A stretch of 64,000 nucleotides of DNA, taken from positions 1,674,001-1,738,000 of the forward strand of contig JADJVS010000014.1 in assembly GCA_016710465.1 (NCBI GenBank), read 5' to 3'. The translations under genes were made by a program, and so were the position numbers. Positions 39,017-47,190 of this stretch are shown in pieces. Each line of letters starts with the position of its first letter. Position 1 is the first letter of the stretch. The DNA comes from Sulfuritalea sp. (GTDB taxonomy: Bacteria; Pseudomonadota; Gammaproteobacteria; Burkholderiales; Rhodocyclaceae). A model generated the notes under the pieces. The model searched no databases. It saw only the letters and a program-made list of their open reading frames with translations, and was not told the origin of the DNA.

Positions 39017-40105
39017 TCAACCGGCCTCGGCCGCCTTCCATGCCGCCACTCGCGGATCCATGAAGCGCCGCCACAGCGGCGGCAGCAGCGCCAGCAGCAC
39101 CAGGGAGGCGTAGCCGCAGGGCAGTTGCGGCGCGTCGTCGTGGTGGCGCAGCACCTGGTAGCGTCGACCCGCGTAGGCATGGTGGTCGGAATGGCGCTGC
39201 AGGTTGAGCAGCGCAAGGTTCGATAGATAGTGGCTGTCGTTCCAGGAGTGGCGCGGTGTCACGCGTTCGTAGCTGCCGTCGGGTCGCTGCCGGCGCAGCA
39301 GGCCGTAATGCTCGATGTAATTGACCAGTTCCAGCAGTGTGATGGCGACGAAGGCCTGCAGGACGAAGAAGGCGAGCCCCATGATGCCCAGCCAGGCAGT
39401 AATCCCGGTAGCGAACAGCAGCGTCAGCCCGTGCCACCGATACATTTCATTGCGCCAGTGCCAGGCCGGCAGGCCGCGCGCACGCAGGCGTTCGCCCGCC
39501 AGTTGCCAGGCCCGCGGCGGATTCACCAGGAGCGAGCGCAGCAGGAAGGCATAGGCGGACTGCCCCAGGCGCGCGGTCGAGGTGTCGCGCGGCGTGGCGA
39601 CATCGACGTGGTGGCCGAAGATATGCTCGACCTTGAAGCCGCCGTAGGCCACGAGCGACAGCAGCACGCCGCCGACATTGTGCTCCAGCGAGGTCGGCTT
39701 GTGGATCAGTTCGTGGGCGAAGGTGATGCCGATCGCGCCGCCGATGATGCCCACGGAAAGTGCCAGAGCCAGGGCGGCGGTGAGGCTTTCATGGCCCAGC
39801 GCGACAAATGCCGGGGCCGACCAGGCCAGCATCGCGCCATGGGCGGGCAGGGCGGCCAGTGGCAACAGCCGGTAGCTCGGCTCGGCGGCAAGCGCGGCCT
39901 CGGACTCGGCGGCGGGATTGCGGGTGTCGAGACCGATCCAGGCATCGAGCCGCGGAAACACCATGAACACCCAGAACGGCGTCAGCAGGTTGCACAGCCA
40001 GGCGGCGCCAAAGGCAGTCCCCAGCCACCAGCCGATGACGGGCAGGCTGAAGAATTGCAGCAGGATGAACCAGGCGCGGTGGCGATCGAAGGGGGCGACA
40101 GGCAT
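39017..40105 (-). CDS. AlkB-type membrane di-iron hydroxylase
   Basis: A 362-residue integral-membrane non-heme di-iron monooxygenase of the alkane 1-monooxygenase/fatty acid desaturase family. The histidine boxes are FAHELIHK, VEHIFGHH and NLQRHSDHHAYAGRRYQ, with an additional NYIEHYGL segment. About six hydrophobic helices are visible. The likely reaction is terminal hydroxylation of alkanes or a related aliphatic substrate using rubredoxin. No rubredoxin or AlkT-like reductase is encoded nearby. Confidence 0.87.
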   Translation of the reverse strand: MPVAPFDRHRAWFILLQFFSLPVIGWWLGTAFGAAWLCNLLTPFWVFMVFPRLDAWIGLDTRNPAAESEAALAAEPSYRLLPLAALPAHGAMLAWSAPAFVALGHESLTAALALALSVGIIGGAIGITFAHELIHKPTSLEHNVGGVLLSLVAYGGFKVEHIFGHHVDVATPRDTSTARLGQSAYAFLLRSLLVNPPRAWQLAGERLRARGLPAWHWRNEMYRWHGLTLLFATGITAWLGIMGLAFFVLQAFVAITLLELVNYIEHYGLLRRQRPDGSYERVTPRHSWNDSHYLSNLALLNLQRHSDHHAYAGRRYQVLRHHDDAPQLPCGYASLVLLALLPPLWRRFMDPRVAAWKAAEAG

Positions 40106-40241
40106 GCCATCAATGTATCACCATCGTCGCCACGCACCTGAGTTGCCCACGGCGAATTGGTGGCAATTCGTGATCGCCGGATCTCCGAGCCGAGCGCGTG
40201 CCAGTGAGTATTCGGCGCGGGATATCGGTTAGCATCGGCCG

Positions 40242-41465
40242 ATGCCCGATACCCGCCCGATACGCACCGATGCGGCCGTGATTGCGCTGGTCGGCGTTGC
40301 CCACGCCACCTCGCATCTGTTTCATCTTTTGTTACCGCCGCTGTTTCCCTTGTTGATGCCCGACTTCGGCTTCAGCTACACCGAGGCCGGATTTCTGATG
40401 ACCGTGTTCTTCACCATCTCCGGCATCGGCCAGGCCTTGGCCGGCATCGTCGTCGATCGCTATGGCGCGCGCCGGGTGCTGATGGCTGGCGTAAGCATGC
40501 TCGCCGCTTCGGGACTGGCGCTGGCGGCGGCAGCCAATTACGGGATGCTGGTGCTGACTGTCGTGCTGGCGGGAATCGGCAACTCGGTGTTCCATCCGGC
40601 GGATTTCTCGCTGCTGAACAAGAAGGTGTCGCCAGCACGTCTCGGCTACGCCTTTTCGGTACACGGGTTGTCGGGCAACCTCGGCTGGGCCTTGGGCGCG
40701 GCGATCTCAGGTACGGCCCTGGCCTGGGCCGGCTGGCGCGGTGCAGGATTGGCCGCGGCGCTGGTGGCGGCGGCCACCGTAACGGCGCTGCAGTTTGCCC
40801 GACCCCTGATTGACGACGACAAACCGAAAGTCGGCGCTGGCGGCACGGCGAGCACGAACGTTTTCGGCTTCATGGGCCTGCCGGCAATCTGGCTGGCCTT
40901 CCTGTTTTTCTTCCTGATCACTTCGGCATTCAGCGGCTTGCAGAATTTCTCCGTCCCGGTACTGGGCGGCATCTACGGTATTTCGGCAACAGCGGCGGTG
41001 GCCGCCTTGACCGGCTATCTGCTCGGCGCCGCCGCCGGCATGGTGGCCGGTGGCTTCATCGCCGTGCGCGTGCATGCCCACGACCGCACGGTCGGCGCCG
41101 CGCTGGTTGGCGCCGCCGTGTTCGCCATCGCTTTGGCGACCGGCCTGCCGCCGGCCTGGGGCGTGGTTCCGCTGATGGTCGGCATCGGCGTTGGTGTCGG
41201 CCTCGCCGGCCCGTCGCGCGACCTGCTGGTGCGTCGCGTCGCCACTGAATCGATCGCCGGTGGCAAGGAGTCGCCCGCCTTCGGCCGCGTCTATGGCTTT
41301 GTCTATTCGGGGCTCGACGTCGGCCTGGCGCTGGGTCCATTGGTGTTCGGCATCCTGCTCGATGCCGGCGGGCGCGATGGCGTGCTGCCGGGTATCGCGG
41401 TGCTTCAAATCCTCGCCGTGGTGACGGTGCTGGCGATGGGGCGGCGGGTGGCGCGGCACGCGTAG
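40242..41465 (+). CDS. MFS transporter
   Basis: A 407-residue major facilitator with about 12 hydrophobic segments. It has the A-type loop motif after TM2 (GIVVDRYGARRVLMAG) and a long central cytoplasmic loop between helices 6 and 7. That loop contains a dispersed repeat read as KVGAGGTAST (residues 196-205). The N-terminal HATSHLFHLLLPPLFPLL resembles fosmidomycin-resistance-like members. Substrate unknown. It is divergent from the AlkB-like gene. Confidence 0.87.
   Translation: MPDTRPIRTDAAVIALVGVAHATSHLFHLLLPPLFPLLMPDFGFSYTEAGFLMTVFFTISGIGQALAGIVVDRYGARRVLMAGVSMLAASGLALAAAANYGMLVLTVVLAGIGNSVFHPADFSLLNKKVSPARLGYAFSVHGLSGNLGWALGAAISGTALAWAGWRGAGLAAALVAAATVTALQFARPLIDDDKPKVGAGGTASTNVFGFMGLPAIWLAFLFFFLITSAFSGLQNFSVPVLGGIYGISATAAVAALTGYLLGAAAGMVAGGFIAVRVHAHDRTVGAALVGAAVFAIALATGLPPAWGVVPLMVGIGVGVGLAGPSRDLLVRRVATESIAGGKESPAFGRVYGFVYSGLDVGLALGPLVFGILLDAGGRDGVLPGIAVLQILAVVTVLAMGRRVARHA
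40830..40850 (+). repeat. Dispersed repeat, copy 8 (in MFS gene)
   Basis: GTCGGCGCTGGCG then GCACGGCG, preceded by AAA. It is read as VGAGGTA in the central cytoplasmic loop. Confidence 0.85.
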
Positions 41466-41489
41466 GGGCGAACTTGCAACTCGCTTGGC

Positions 41490-41530
41490 TTGACAGGTAT
41501 CGCTGAAACATACATCATTAACATACATCA
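41490..41530 (+). promoter_or_regulatory. Promoter/operator of the vapBC-type pair
   Basis: TTGACA (41490-41495) could be a -35 box. Downstream, ACATACATCA occurs twice as a direct repeat (41508-41517 and 41521-41530), 13 bp apart, overlapping the expected -10 region and the start site. Such repeats are typical operators for ribbon-helix-helix antitoxins. AGGGAGG follows as the RBS for the ATG at 41545. Confidence 0.55.
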
Positions 41531-41544
41531 CTAGGGAGGCCGCC

Positions 41545-41787
41545 ATGGTCAGGACCCAAATCTACCTCACCGAACAGGAGCAATCCGCGCTGCGGACGAT
41601 TTCCGACAACACCGGGCGCAGCCAGAGCGAACTGATCCGCATCGCCGTCGATCGCCTGATCGAGGAAACGCAGTCGACTGATCGCGGGGAAATTCTTGGC
41701 GCTGCGGCGGGCTTGTGGGCCGACGGTGCCGGACGTGCTGATTTCGCCGTGGTGCGGGCGGAGGCGGACCGGATCGAACCGCGCTGA
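41545..41787 (+). CDS. vapB: Ribbon-helix-helix antitoxin
   Basis: An 80-residue protein whose first half is a CopG/MetJ-type RHH fold: VRTQIYLTEQEQSALRTISDNTGRSQSELIRIAVDRLI. The C-terminal tail is the likely toxin-neutralising region. It lies 5 bp before a PIN-domain toxin gene and just downstream of a direct-repeat operator, fitting autoregulation. The VapB name is by pairing only. Confidence 0.85.
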   Translation: MVRTQIYLTEQEQSALRTISDNTGRSQSELIRIAVDRLIEETQSTDRGEILGAAAGLWADGAGRADFAVVRAEADRIEPR

Positions 41788-41792
41788 CACCG

Positions 41793-42179
41793 ATGGCTGG
41801 TCCCTTGCTGCTCGATACCGATATTCTGATCGACTATCTGCGCGGTCAGGTAAAAGCCGTTGCCTTCCTCAAGAAGACCCGGCGCCACCTGCTGGTTTCG
41901 GCGCTGACGGTCGCCGAGCTTCATGTCGGTGTGCGTGAAGGCTCGGAACGCCAGGTGCTGGATGACTTCCTCGGCCTGATGGAAGTGGTCGCCGTCACGC
42001 CAGAGATTGCCAGGCTGGGCGGATTGTGGCGGCGCGACCATGGCAAAAGTCATGGCACGGGCCTGATCGACGCACTGATCGCCGCCACCGCCGAAATCAG
42101 TGGCTGCACGCTTGCGACACTCAACGAAAAGCACTTCCCGATGTTGGAAGGGGTGCTAGTACCCTACCGCAAGACTTGA
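41793..42179 (+). CDS. vapC: PIN-domain toxin
   Basis: A 128-residue PIN nuclease. The acidic active-site residues are present: D8 (LLLDTDILIDYL), E42 (LTVAELHVGV) and D93 (GLIDALIAATA), with the late NEKHF segment. VapC toxins cleave specific tRNA or rRNA sites. The toxin appears intact, and the pair is complete. Confidence 0.88.
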   Translation: MAGPLLLDTDILIDYLRGQVKAVAFLKKTRRHLLVSALTVAELHVGVREGSERQVLDDFLGLMEVVAVTPEIARLGGLWRRDHGKSHGTGLIDALIAATAEISGCTLATLNEKHFPMLEGVLVPYRKT

Positions 42180-42538
42180 GCGCGCCAAGGGTGCCAGGGG
42201 CAGGTCACGCACCTCCAAGAGTCGGCGCTGACGGTACGGCGAAGTGGTGTTGGTCCTGCCCCGGCGGACGGCCAGCCCCGACCGCCCGGGGTCGCCGGCC
42301 TGCGGCTGCCCTTGCTGCGGGGCCGCGCCAGGCCGCTGGCTGAACTAGCCGATGCCGAGAAGGCCGGCGGCGGCGTCGGACAACGCCAGCGGACAGCCCC
42401 TGGCACGACTCCTCGCCGCGGCGATTCTCACGGGCCCTCGCGGCTGGTCGTCCGTATGCGCTTGCGCTTGTCATTCCCGGCGTTCAGAATGCCAAGAAAT
42501 TGGGCTGAGGATTGAACTCTCCGCTTGGGTGGTCGGGC
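42180..42538. other. Gap without a recognisable gene
   Basis: These 359 bp between vapC and the acyl-CoA ligase contain dispersed repeat copy 9 at 42221-42241. I see no gene, RNA or terminator in the rest. Open frames exist on both strands but none has a plausible start or a recognisable sequence. The composition remains GC-rich. Confidence 0.6.
42221..42241 (+). repeat. Dispersed repeat, copy 9
   Basis: GTCGGCGCTGACG then GTACGGCG, 41 bp after the vapC stop. Confidence 0.75.
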
Positions 42539-44074
42539 TCATATCTTCGTCGCCCGCCCCGCCCAATACGGTTCGCGCATTTCGCGCTTGAGGGTCTTGC
42601 CTGCGGCGTTGCGCGGGAAGGCGTCGAGGATGATGACTTCGCGCACGCGCTGGAAGCGCGCCGCGACGCGTTCGTTGATCCAGTCGCGCAGTTCGGTCGC
42701 CGTGCTGCCAGCGCCGACTTTCAATACGACGGCGGCGAGCGGGGTTTCGCCCCAGGTCTCGTGCGGCACGCCGAACACCGCAACCTCGGCGACCTCGGGG
42801 TGGCGGCTGGCGATGTCTTCGATGTCGCGCGGGTAGACCTTGACGCCGCCGGAGTCAATCATGTCCTTCTTGCGGTCGACGAGGTAGAGGTAGCCTTCCT
42901 CGTCGAGGTAGCCGATGTCGCCGCTGAAGATCCAGCCCTCGCGCACAGTCTGCGCCGTGAGTTCGGGCTTGCCCCAGTAGCCCTGCATGACGAAGGGGCC
43001 GCGGCCGACGATTTCGCCGGCTGCGCCGGGCGGCAGGTCGCGGCCGGCCTCATCGACGATGCGCACGTCGCTGAATACCGGCGGGCAGCCGACCGAGCCG
43101 GCCTTGCGCACGGCCTCGGTCTTGTCGAGGATGGTGAGGAAGCCCTCGGTAAGGCCGTAGAGTTCGTGGAAGCGACCGGGCAGCAGGGTGTTGAGCTGGT
43201 CCTTGCGCGCCTGGGCCAGCGGCGCGCCCAGTGAAAGGATCATCTGCAGCGATGCGAGTTTCGCCGGGTCGAAGGCCGGCGAATCGAGCAGGGCGATGAT
43301 CTGCGCCGGTACCACCATGATGTGGGTCACCTTCTCGCGGGCGATAGTCTCGATCATCGTCGCGGCGTCGAACTGGCGCTGCAGGATGTAGGTGGCGCCC
43401 AGATGGAACGCCGGCATCAGGGTGACGAAGGCGCCGTTGAAGACGATGGCGCCGGTGTGCAACACCACCGATTCCGGCGTCATGCGCCAGGCCGGGCCCA
43501 AGAGCAGCGCGTAGTTGGCGCGGACGCGGTGGCTGTGCATGATTCCCTTGGGCAATCCCGTGGTGCCCGAGGTGTACATGATGTTGAACAAGTCGTCGGC
43601 GGCGACGCCGGCATCCGGCGGCGGGCCGTCGGGTGCGGCGGCGGCGAGCGCGGCATAGTCGCCCCAGGGCGGCAGCGCGGCGTTGGTCAGCAGCACACGT
43701 TCCGGCGCCAGCGTCGGCAGTTCAGGCAGAACCTCTTCAACCACCGGAAGGAATTCGCGCCGGGTAAGCAGGCAGCGGGCGCCGGCGTCGGCGATCAGGC
43801 TCGCGAGCCCCGTGCCGGTGAGCAAAGGCGAGAGCGGCACGGCCACGGCGCCGATGCGGGCACAGGCCCAGTAGAGGTCGAGCAGTTCGAGGCAGTTGGG
43901 CAGCAGGCTGGCGACGCGCTCGCCCTTGCCGATGCCGAGGCCAAGCAGGGCATGGGCGACACGGTCGATGCGGGCACTGAATTCGCGGTGGTCGAGGCGC
44001 TGTTCCTCGAAAACCACGGCGGTGGCATGTGGCCGGTAGCGCGCATGATGGGCGAGCAGCGAAGAGAGTTGCAT
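42539..44074 (-). CDS. AMP-forming acyl-CoA ligase
   Basis: A 511-residue member of the acyl-AMP synthetase superfamily. It carries the P-loop-like motif MYTSGTTGLPKGIMHSH, the A5 region HELYGLTEGF, A7/A8 YLVDRKKDMIDSGGVKVYPRDIE and the catalytic lysine region NAAGKTLKREM. It activates a carboxylic acid through an adenylate and transfers it to CoA. The substrate could be a fatty or aromatic acid. Residues 453-459 (VGAGSTA), near the start of the mobile C-terminal domain, come from a dispersed repeat copy but match normal family length. It lies 32 bp downstream of the cyclase gene. Confidence 0.9.
   Translation of the reverse strand: MQLSSLLAHHARYRPHATAVVFEEQRLDHREFSARIDRVAHALLGLGIGKGERVASLLPNCLELLDLYWACARIGAVAVPLSPLLTGTGLASLIADAGARCLLTRREFLPVVEEVLPELPTLAPERVLLTNAALPPWGDYAALAAAAPDGPPPDAGVAADDLFNIMYTSGTTGLPKGIMHSHRVRANYALLLGPAWRMTPESVVLHTGAIVFNGAFVTLMPAFHLGATYILQRQFDAATMIETIAREKVTHIMVVPAQIIALLDSPAFDPAKLASLQMILSLGAPLAQARKDQLNTLLPGRFHELYGLTEGFLTILDKTEAVRKAGSVGCPPVFSDVRIVDEAGRDLPPGAAGEIVGRGPFVMQGYWGKPELTAQTVREGWIFSGDIGYLDEEGYLYLVDRKKDMIDSGGVKVYPRDIEDIASRHPEVAEVAVFGVPHETWGETPLAAVVLKVGAGSTATELRDWINERVAARFQRVREVIILDAFPRNAAGKTLKREMREPYWAGRATKI
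42698..42718 (-). repeat. Dispersed repeat, copy 10 (in acyl-CoA ligase)
   Basis: On the minus strand: GTCGGCGCTGGCA then GCACGGCG, preceded by AAA. It is read as KVGAGSTA. Confidence 0.8.
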
Positions 44075-44106
44075 GGTTGCGCTCCGGGTTCGCGGGGCGG
44101 GCAGGG

Positions 44107-46464
44107 CTACTTGCCCTTCATTTCCCAGACACCGTCCCAGTCATTGGGTGGCGGGTGCTTGCGGTAGAAGCCGCAGCGTTCAATATAGATTCTGGTCGGA
44201 CCATCGTTCGGATGTGCCGCCAGCGCTTCGCCGAAATACCTTTCGGCGCCGAACCAGTCGCGCCGCCGGTAGTGCTGCAGGCCGGTGGCGAAGGCTCCCA
44301 ACGCTTCCTGACGGTTGGGAAAACTGTCCTCCGAGTGGTGACCCAGCGCTTCGTGAATCGCCACCGGGGTGCTGCGGCCGCGCACCCGGATCAGGTCAAT
44401 CTCGCGCGTCGCCGCATGGTCCTTGACGGCGGCCCAGGTCGCCTCGCAGAGCAGGATCGAGGTGCCGTAGAACTTGTTGGCGCCTTCCAGCCGTTCGGCC
44501 AGATTCACGCGGTCGCCGATCACCGTGTATTCCATGCGCTTCAGCGAACCGATGTTGCCGGCGACGACGTTGCCGGTGCTGATGCCGACGCCGATGCGGA
44601 TCGGCTCTTCGTTGCGGGCGGTGCGGCGGTGGTTGAGCACGTGCAGCGCCGTCATCATCTTGTTGCCGACAGTCACCGCGTTGCTGGCGTCCTCCTCGCT
44701 TTGCAGCACCGAGCCGAAAACCGCCATGATCATGTCGCCGATGTACTTGTCGAGCACGCCGTTGTGGGCGAAGACGATGTCCACCATGTCGGTGAAATAT
44801 TCGTTCAGCAGGGCGACGGTTTCCTTGGCGCCGAGGCGTTCGGAAATCGAGGTGAAGCCGCGGATGTCGGAGAACAGCACGCTGACGTCGCGGCCGATGC
44901 CGCCGAGTTCGGCCTCGCCGCTTTCCATCAGCTTGTCCACCACCGACTTGCTCATGTAGCGCGACATGGTGTTGCGCAGCCGCTTCTCGCGCGTGATGTC
45001 CTCCATCATCAGCATGTAGCCGATGGGTTCGTCGCGCATGCTGGTCAGCGGCACGGTGACCAGGTTGACCGAGATGGCTTCGCTGCCTTCGACCACCAGG
45101 TCGGTGTCGATGGTGATGTCGGTATGGCCGGAGCCGCGCACCTTTTCGAGGCTGTTGACCACCCAGCGGTTGCGTCCGGGAAAGATCTCGTCGAGTTCGC
45201 GGCCGACCAGCTCCTCGGCGCCGCGACGCAGGATGCGCACCGCCGAGCCATTGACCTTGCGCACCACGCCGGACACATCGAGCGTCAACACGGCATTGTT
45301 CATGCTGTGCAGGATGGCCTCGTTGTAGTTGCGCTCGGCGCGCACTTCCTCGAAGAGCTGGGCGTTCTCGATGGCCACCGCCGCCTGGGCACAGAAGGCG
45401 CGCAGGCGGCGCTCTTCAACGGGGCCGAAGGGACCGCCGCGGCGGTTGAGGACTTGCATCACGCCGATCTTGCGTTCGCCACGGGCGACGATGGGCATGC
45501 ACAACATGCTGTGGGTGCGGTAGCCGGTGTGGCGGTCGACCTCCTGGTTGAAGCGCGGGTCGGCGTAGACGTCGGGCAGGTTGATCACCTGGCCGTTGCT
45601 GAAGCACTCGCCGGCCAGCCCGGCATTGGCGGGAAAGCGGATGCCTTCGGTGGTGATGCCGCCGGCCACGCGGGAATAGAGTTCCTCGGCGGGGGCATCA
45701 AAAAGGAAGAGCGTGCCACGGTCGGCGCCGAGCAGCGTGGTCGCCGCCGCCATGATCTTTTCCAGCAGCGGATCGAGATGGATTTCCGAGACGATGGAAA
45801 TGCTGACTTCGAGCAGCATCGCCTCCTCGCGCTGCTGGCGTTCGACTTTCTCGAACAGGCGGGCGTTCTCGAGGGCCGCCGAAGCCTGCAGCGACAGGCC
45901 TTCGAGCAGGCGCTGGTCCTCGGCGTCGAAATCGCCGGAGAGCTTGTTCAGCACCTGGGTGACGCCGATCACCTCGCGCTTCTTGTTGCGTATCGGCACG
46001 CAGAGGATGTTGCGGGTCTGGTAACCGGTCTTGCGGTCGACCTCCTGGTTGAAACGCGCGTCGGCATAGGCGTCGCCGATGATTTCCGCTTCGCCGCGCG
46101 TGAATACCGAGCCGGCGACGCCGAGATGGCTGGGGAAACGGATCTCGCCCATGGTGTCGCCCTGCAGCACGCGCGAGAACAGCTCGCCGGTTTCGGGATC
46201 GTGGAGGAAGAGCGTGCTGCGGTCGGCGTTGAGCGCTTCGGTGACGACTTCCATCAGGCGCGGAAACAGCACGTCGAGCGAGAGGCTGTCATTGACCCGG
46301 TTGGCAATGTCGGCCAGCGCCGTGGTCCGGCGCAGCATTTCGGTGATGCGGTAGAAGAGTTCGGCCTTGCCGGTCTCGTCCAGGCCATCGAGCAGGCGCT
46401 CGATGTCGTCCTGGTGCAGGCGGTGCTCGAGGATCTCGCGGATGGTTTCGAAGCCGATCTGCAT
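44107..46464 (-). CDS. GAF-GAF-PAS class III nucleotide cyclase
   Basis: A 785-residue soluble sensor cyclase. Two similar GAF domains (about 60-205 and 220-385) each contain the pair LFLxD and FNQEVDRKTGY or FNQEVDRHTGY. A PAS domain follows (about 395-510), and the class III cyclase domain lies at about 530-705. Catalytic metal Asp residues lie in VLFSDIRGFTS and DKYIGDMIMAVFG, and the transition-state pair Asn/Arg in YTVIGDRVNLAERLEG. A TPR-like tail ends the protein. The Lys in DKYIGD favours ATP as substrate, giving cAMP. GAF-domain ligands are not predictable. Confidence 0.9.
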   Translation of the reverse strand: MQIGFETIREILEHRLHQDDIERLLDGLDETGKAELFYRITEMLRRTTALADIANRVNDSLSLDVLFPRLMEVVTEALNADRSTLFLHDPETGELFSRVLQGDTMGEIRFPSHLGVAGSVFTRGEAEIIGDAYADARFNQEVDRKTGYQTRNILCVPIRNKKREVIGVTQVLNKLSGDFDAEDQRLLEGLSLQASAALENARLFEKVERQQREEAMLLEVSISIVSEIHLDPLLEKIMAAATTLLGADRGTLFLFDAPAEELYSRVAGGITTEGIRFPANAGLAGECFSNGQVINLPDVYADPRFNQEVDRHTGYRTHSMLCMPIVARGERKIGVMQVLNRRGGPFGPVEERRLRAFCAQAAVAIENAQLFEEVRAERNYNEAILHSMNNAVLTLDVSGVVRKVNGSAVRILRRGAEELVGRELDEIFPGRNRWVVNSLEKVRGSGHTDITIDTDLVVEGSEAISVNLVTVPLTSMRDEPIGYMLMMEDITREKRLRNTMSRYMSKSVVDKLMESGEAELGGIGRDVSVLFSDIRGFTSISERLGAKETVALLNEYFTDMVDIVFAHNGVLDKYIGDMIMAVFGSVLQSEEDASNAVTVGNKMMTALHVLNHRRTARNEEPIRIGVGISTGNVVAGNIGSLKRMEYTVIGDRVNLAERLEGANKFYGTSILLCEATWAAVKDHAATREIDLIRVRGRSTPVAIHEALGHHSEDSFPNRQEALGAFATGLQHYRRRDWFGAERYFGEALAAHPNDGPTRIYIERCGFYRKHPPPNDWDGVWEMKGK

Positions 46465-46493
46465 GCGCGACGGGAGCGGAAGGCCTATGGATA

Positions 46494-46517
46494 CCGGATA
46501 CGGCCTATTGTATCCGG
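46494..46517. promoter_or_regulatory. Palindrome upstream of the GAF cyclase
   Basis: CCGGATAC and GTATCCGG are perfect inverted arms around an 8-nt spacer, 29 bp before the cyclase start codon. There is no T run on either side, so an operator fits better than a terminator. A partial third GGATAC lies just beyond. Confidence 0.35.
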
Positions 46518-46593
46518 ATTCCCTTTGCCGCCAAGGGTTTCCGGGTGGCGGTGTTCCGCGTGGCGGACGGCGTGGCGCCGCGCCGCCGGTGCG

Positions 46594-47190
46594 TCAGCGC
46601 ATTACTTCGGCGTGGCGCGGGCAACTCGCAAGATGATCATTGACCATGCCGGTGGCCTGCATGTGGGCGTACATCACGGTCGGGCCGATGAACCGGAAGC
46701 CGCGACGCTTGAGTTCCTTGGACATGGCCTCGGCCTGCGGCGTGATGGCCGGAATCTCGGACATCGACTTCCAGCGGTTGATGCGCGGCCGGCCGTCGAC
46801 GAATTGCCAGAGCAGGCTGTCGAGGCTGCCGCCTTGCTCGTAGAGTTCCAGCGTGGCACGCGCATTGTCTATGCTCGCCGCAACCTTGAGCCGGTTGCGC
46901 ACGATGCCGGCATCGGCCAGCAGGCGGGCGACGTCTTTCTCGCCGTAGCGCGCGATCTTGCGCGGATCGAAGCCGTGGTAGGCGCGGCGGTAGTTTTCGC
47001 GCTTCCTGAGTATCGTGATCCAGGACAGGCCGGCCTGCGCGCCTTCGAGGATGAGGAATTCGAACAGGGCGCGCTCGTCATGGCAAGGCACGCCCCATTC
47101 CTGGTCGTGGTAGGCGACATACAGCGGATCGTCGCCGCACCAGGGGCATCTGGCGCGGCGCGCCGTGCCGTCAGCGCCGACCTTCGACAT
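46594..47190 (-). CDS. tag: DNA-3-methyladenine glycosylase I
   Basis: A 198-residue base-excision glycosylase that removes 3-methyladenine. It has the Tag signatures RCPWCGDDPLYVAYHDQEWG, FEFLILEGAQAGLSW, TVMYAHMQATGMVNDH and the zinc ligands (the first Cys, His of YHDQEWG, HLASCPRH). The start at 47190 overlaps the upstream stop as TGATG. The normal first residue of the family would be next to RCPWC. Here residues 3-11 (KVGADGTAR) form an extra N-terminal extension encoded by a dispersed repeat. Confidence 0.93.
   Translation of the reverse strand: MSKVGADGTARRARCPWCGDDPLYVAYHDQEWGVPCHDERALFEFLILEGAQAGLSWITILRKRENYRRAYHGFDPRKIARYGEKDVARLLADAGIVRNRLKVAASIDNARATLELYEQGGSLDSLLWQFVDGRPRINRWKSMSEIPAITPQAEAMSKELKRRGFRFIGPTVMYAHMQATGMVNDHLASCPRHAEVMR
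47161..47181 (-). repeat. Dispersed repeat, copy 11 (5' end of tag)
   Basis: On the minus strand: GTCGGCGCTGACG then GCACGGCG. It is read as VGADGTA directly after MSK of Tag. Confidence 0.8.
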
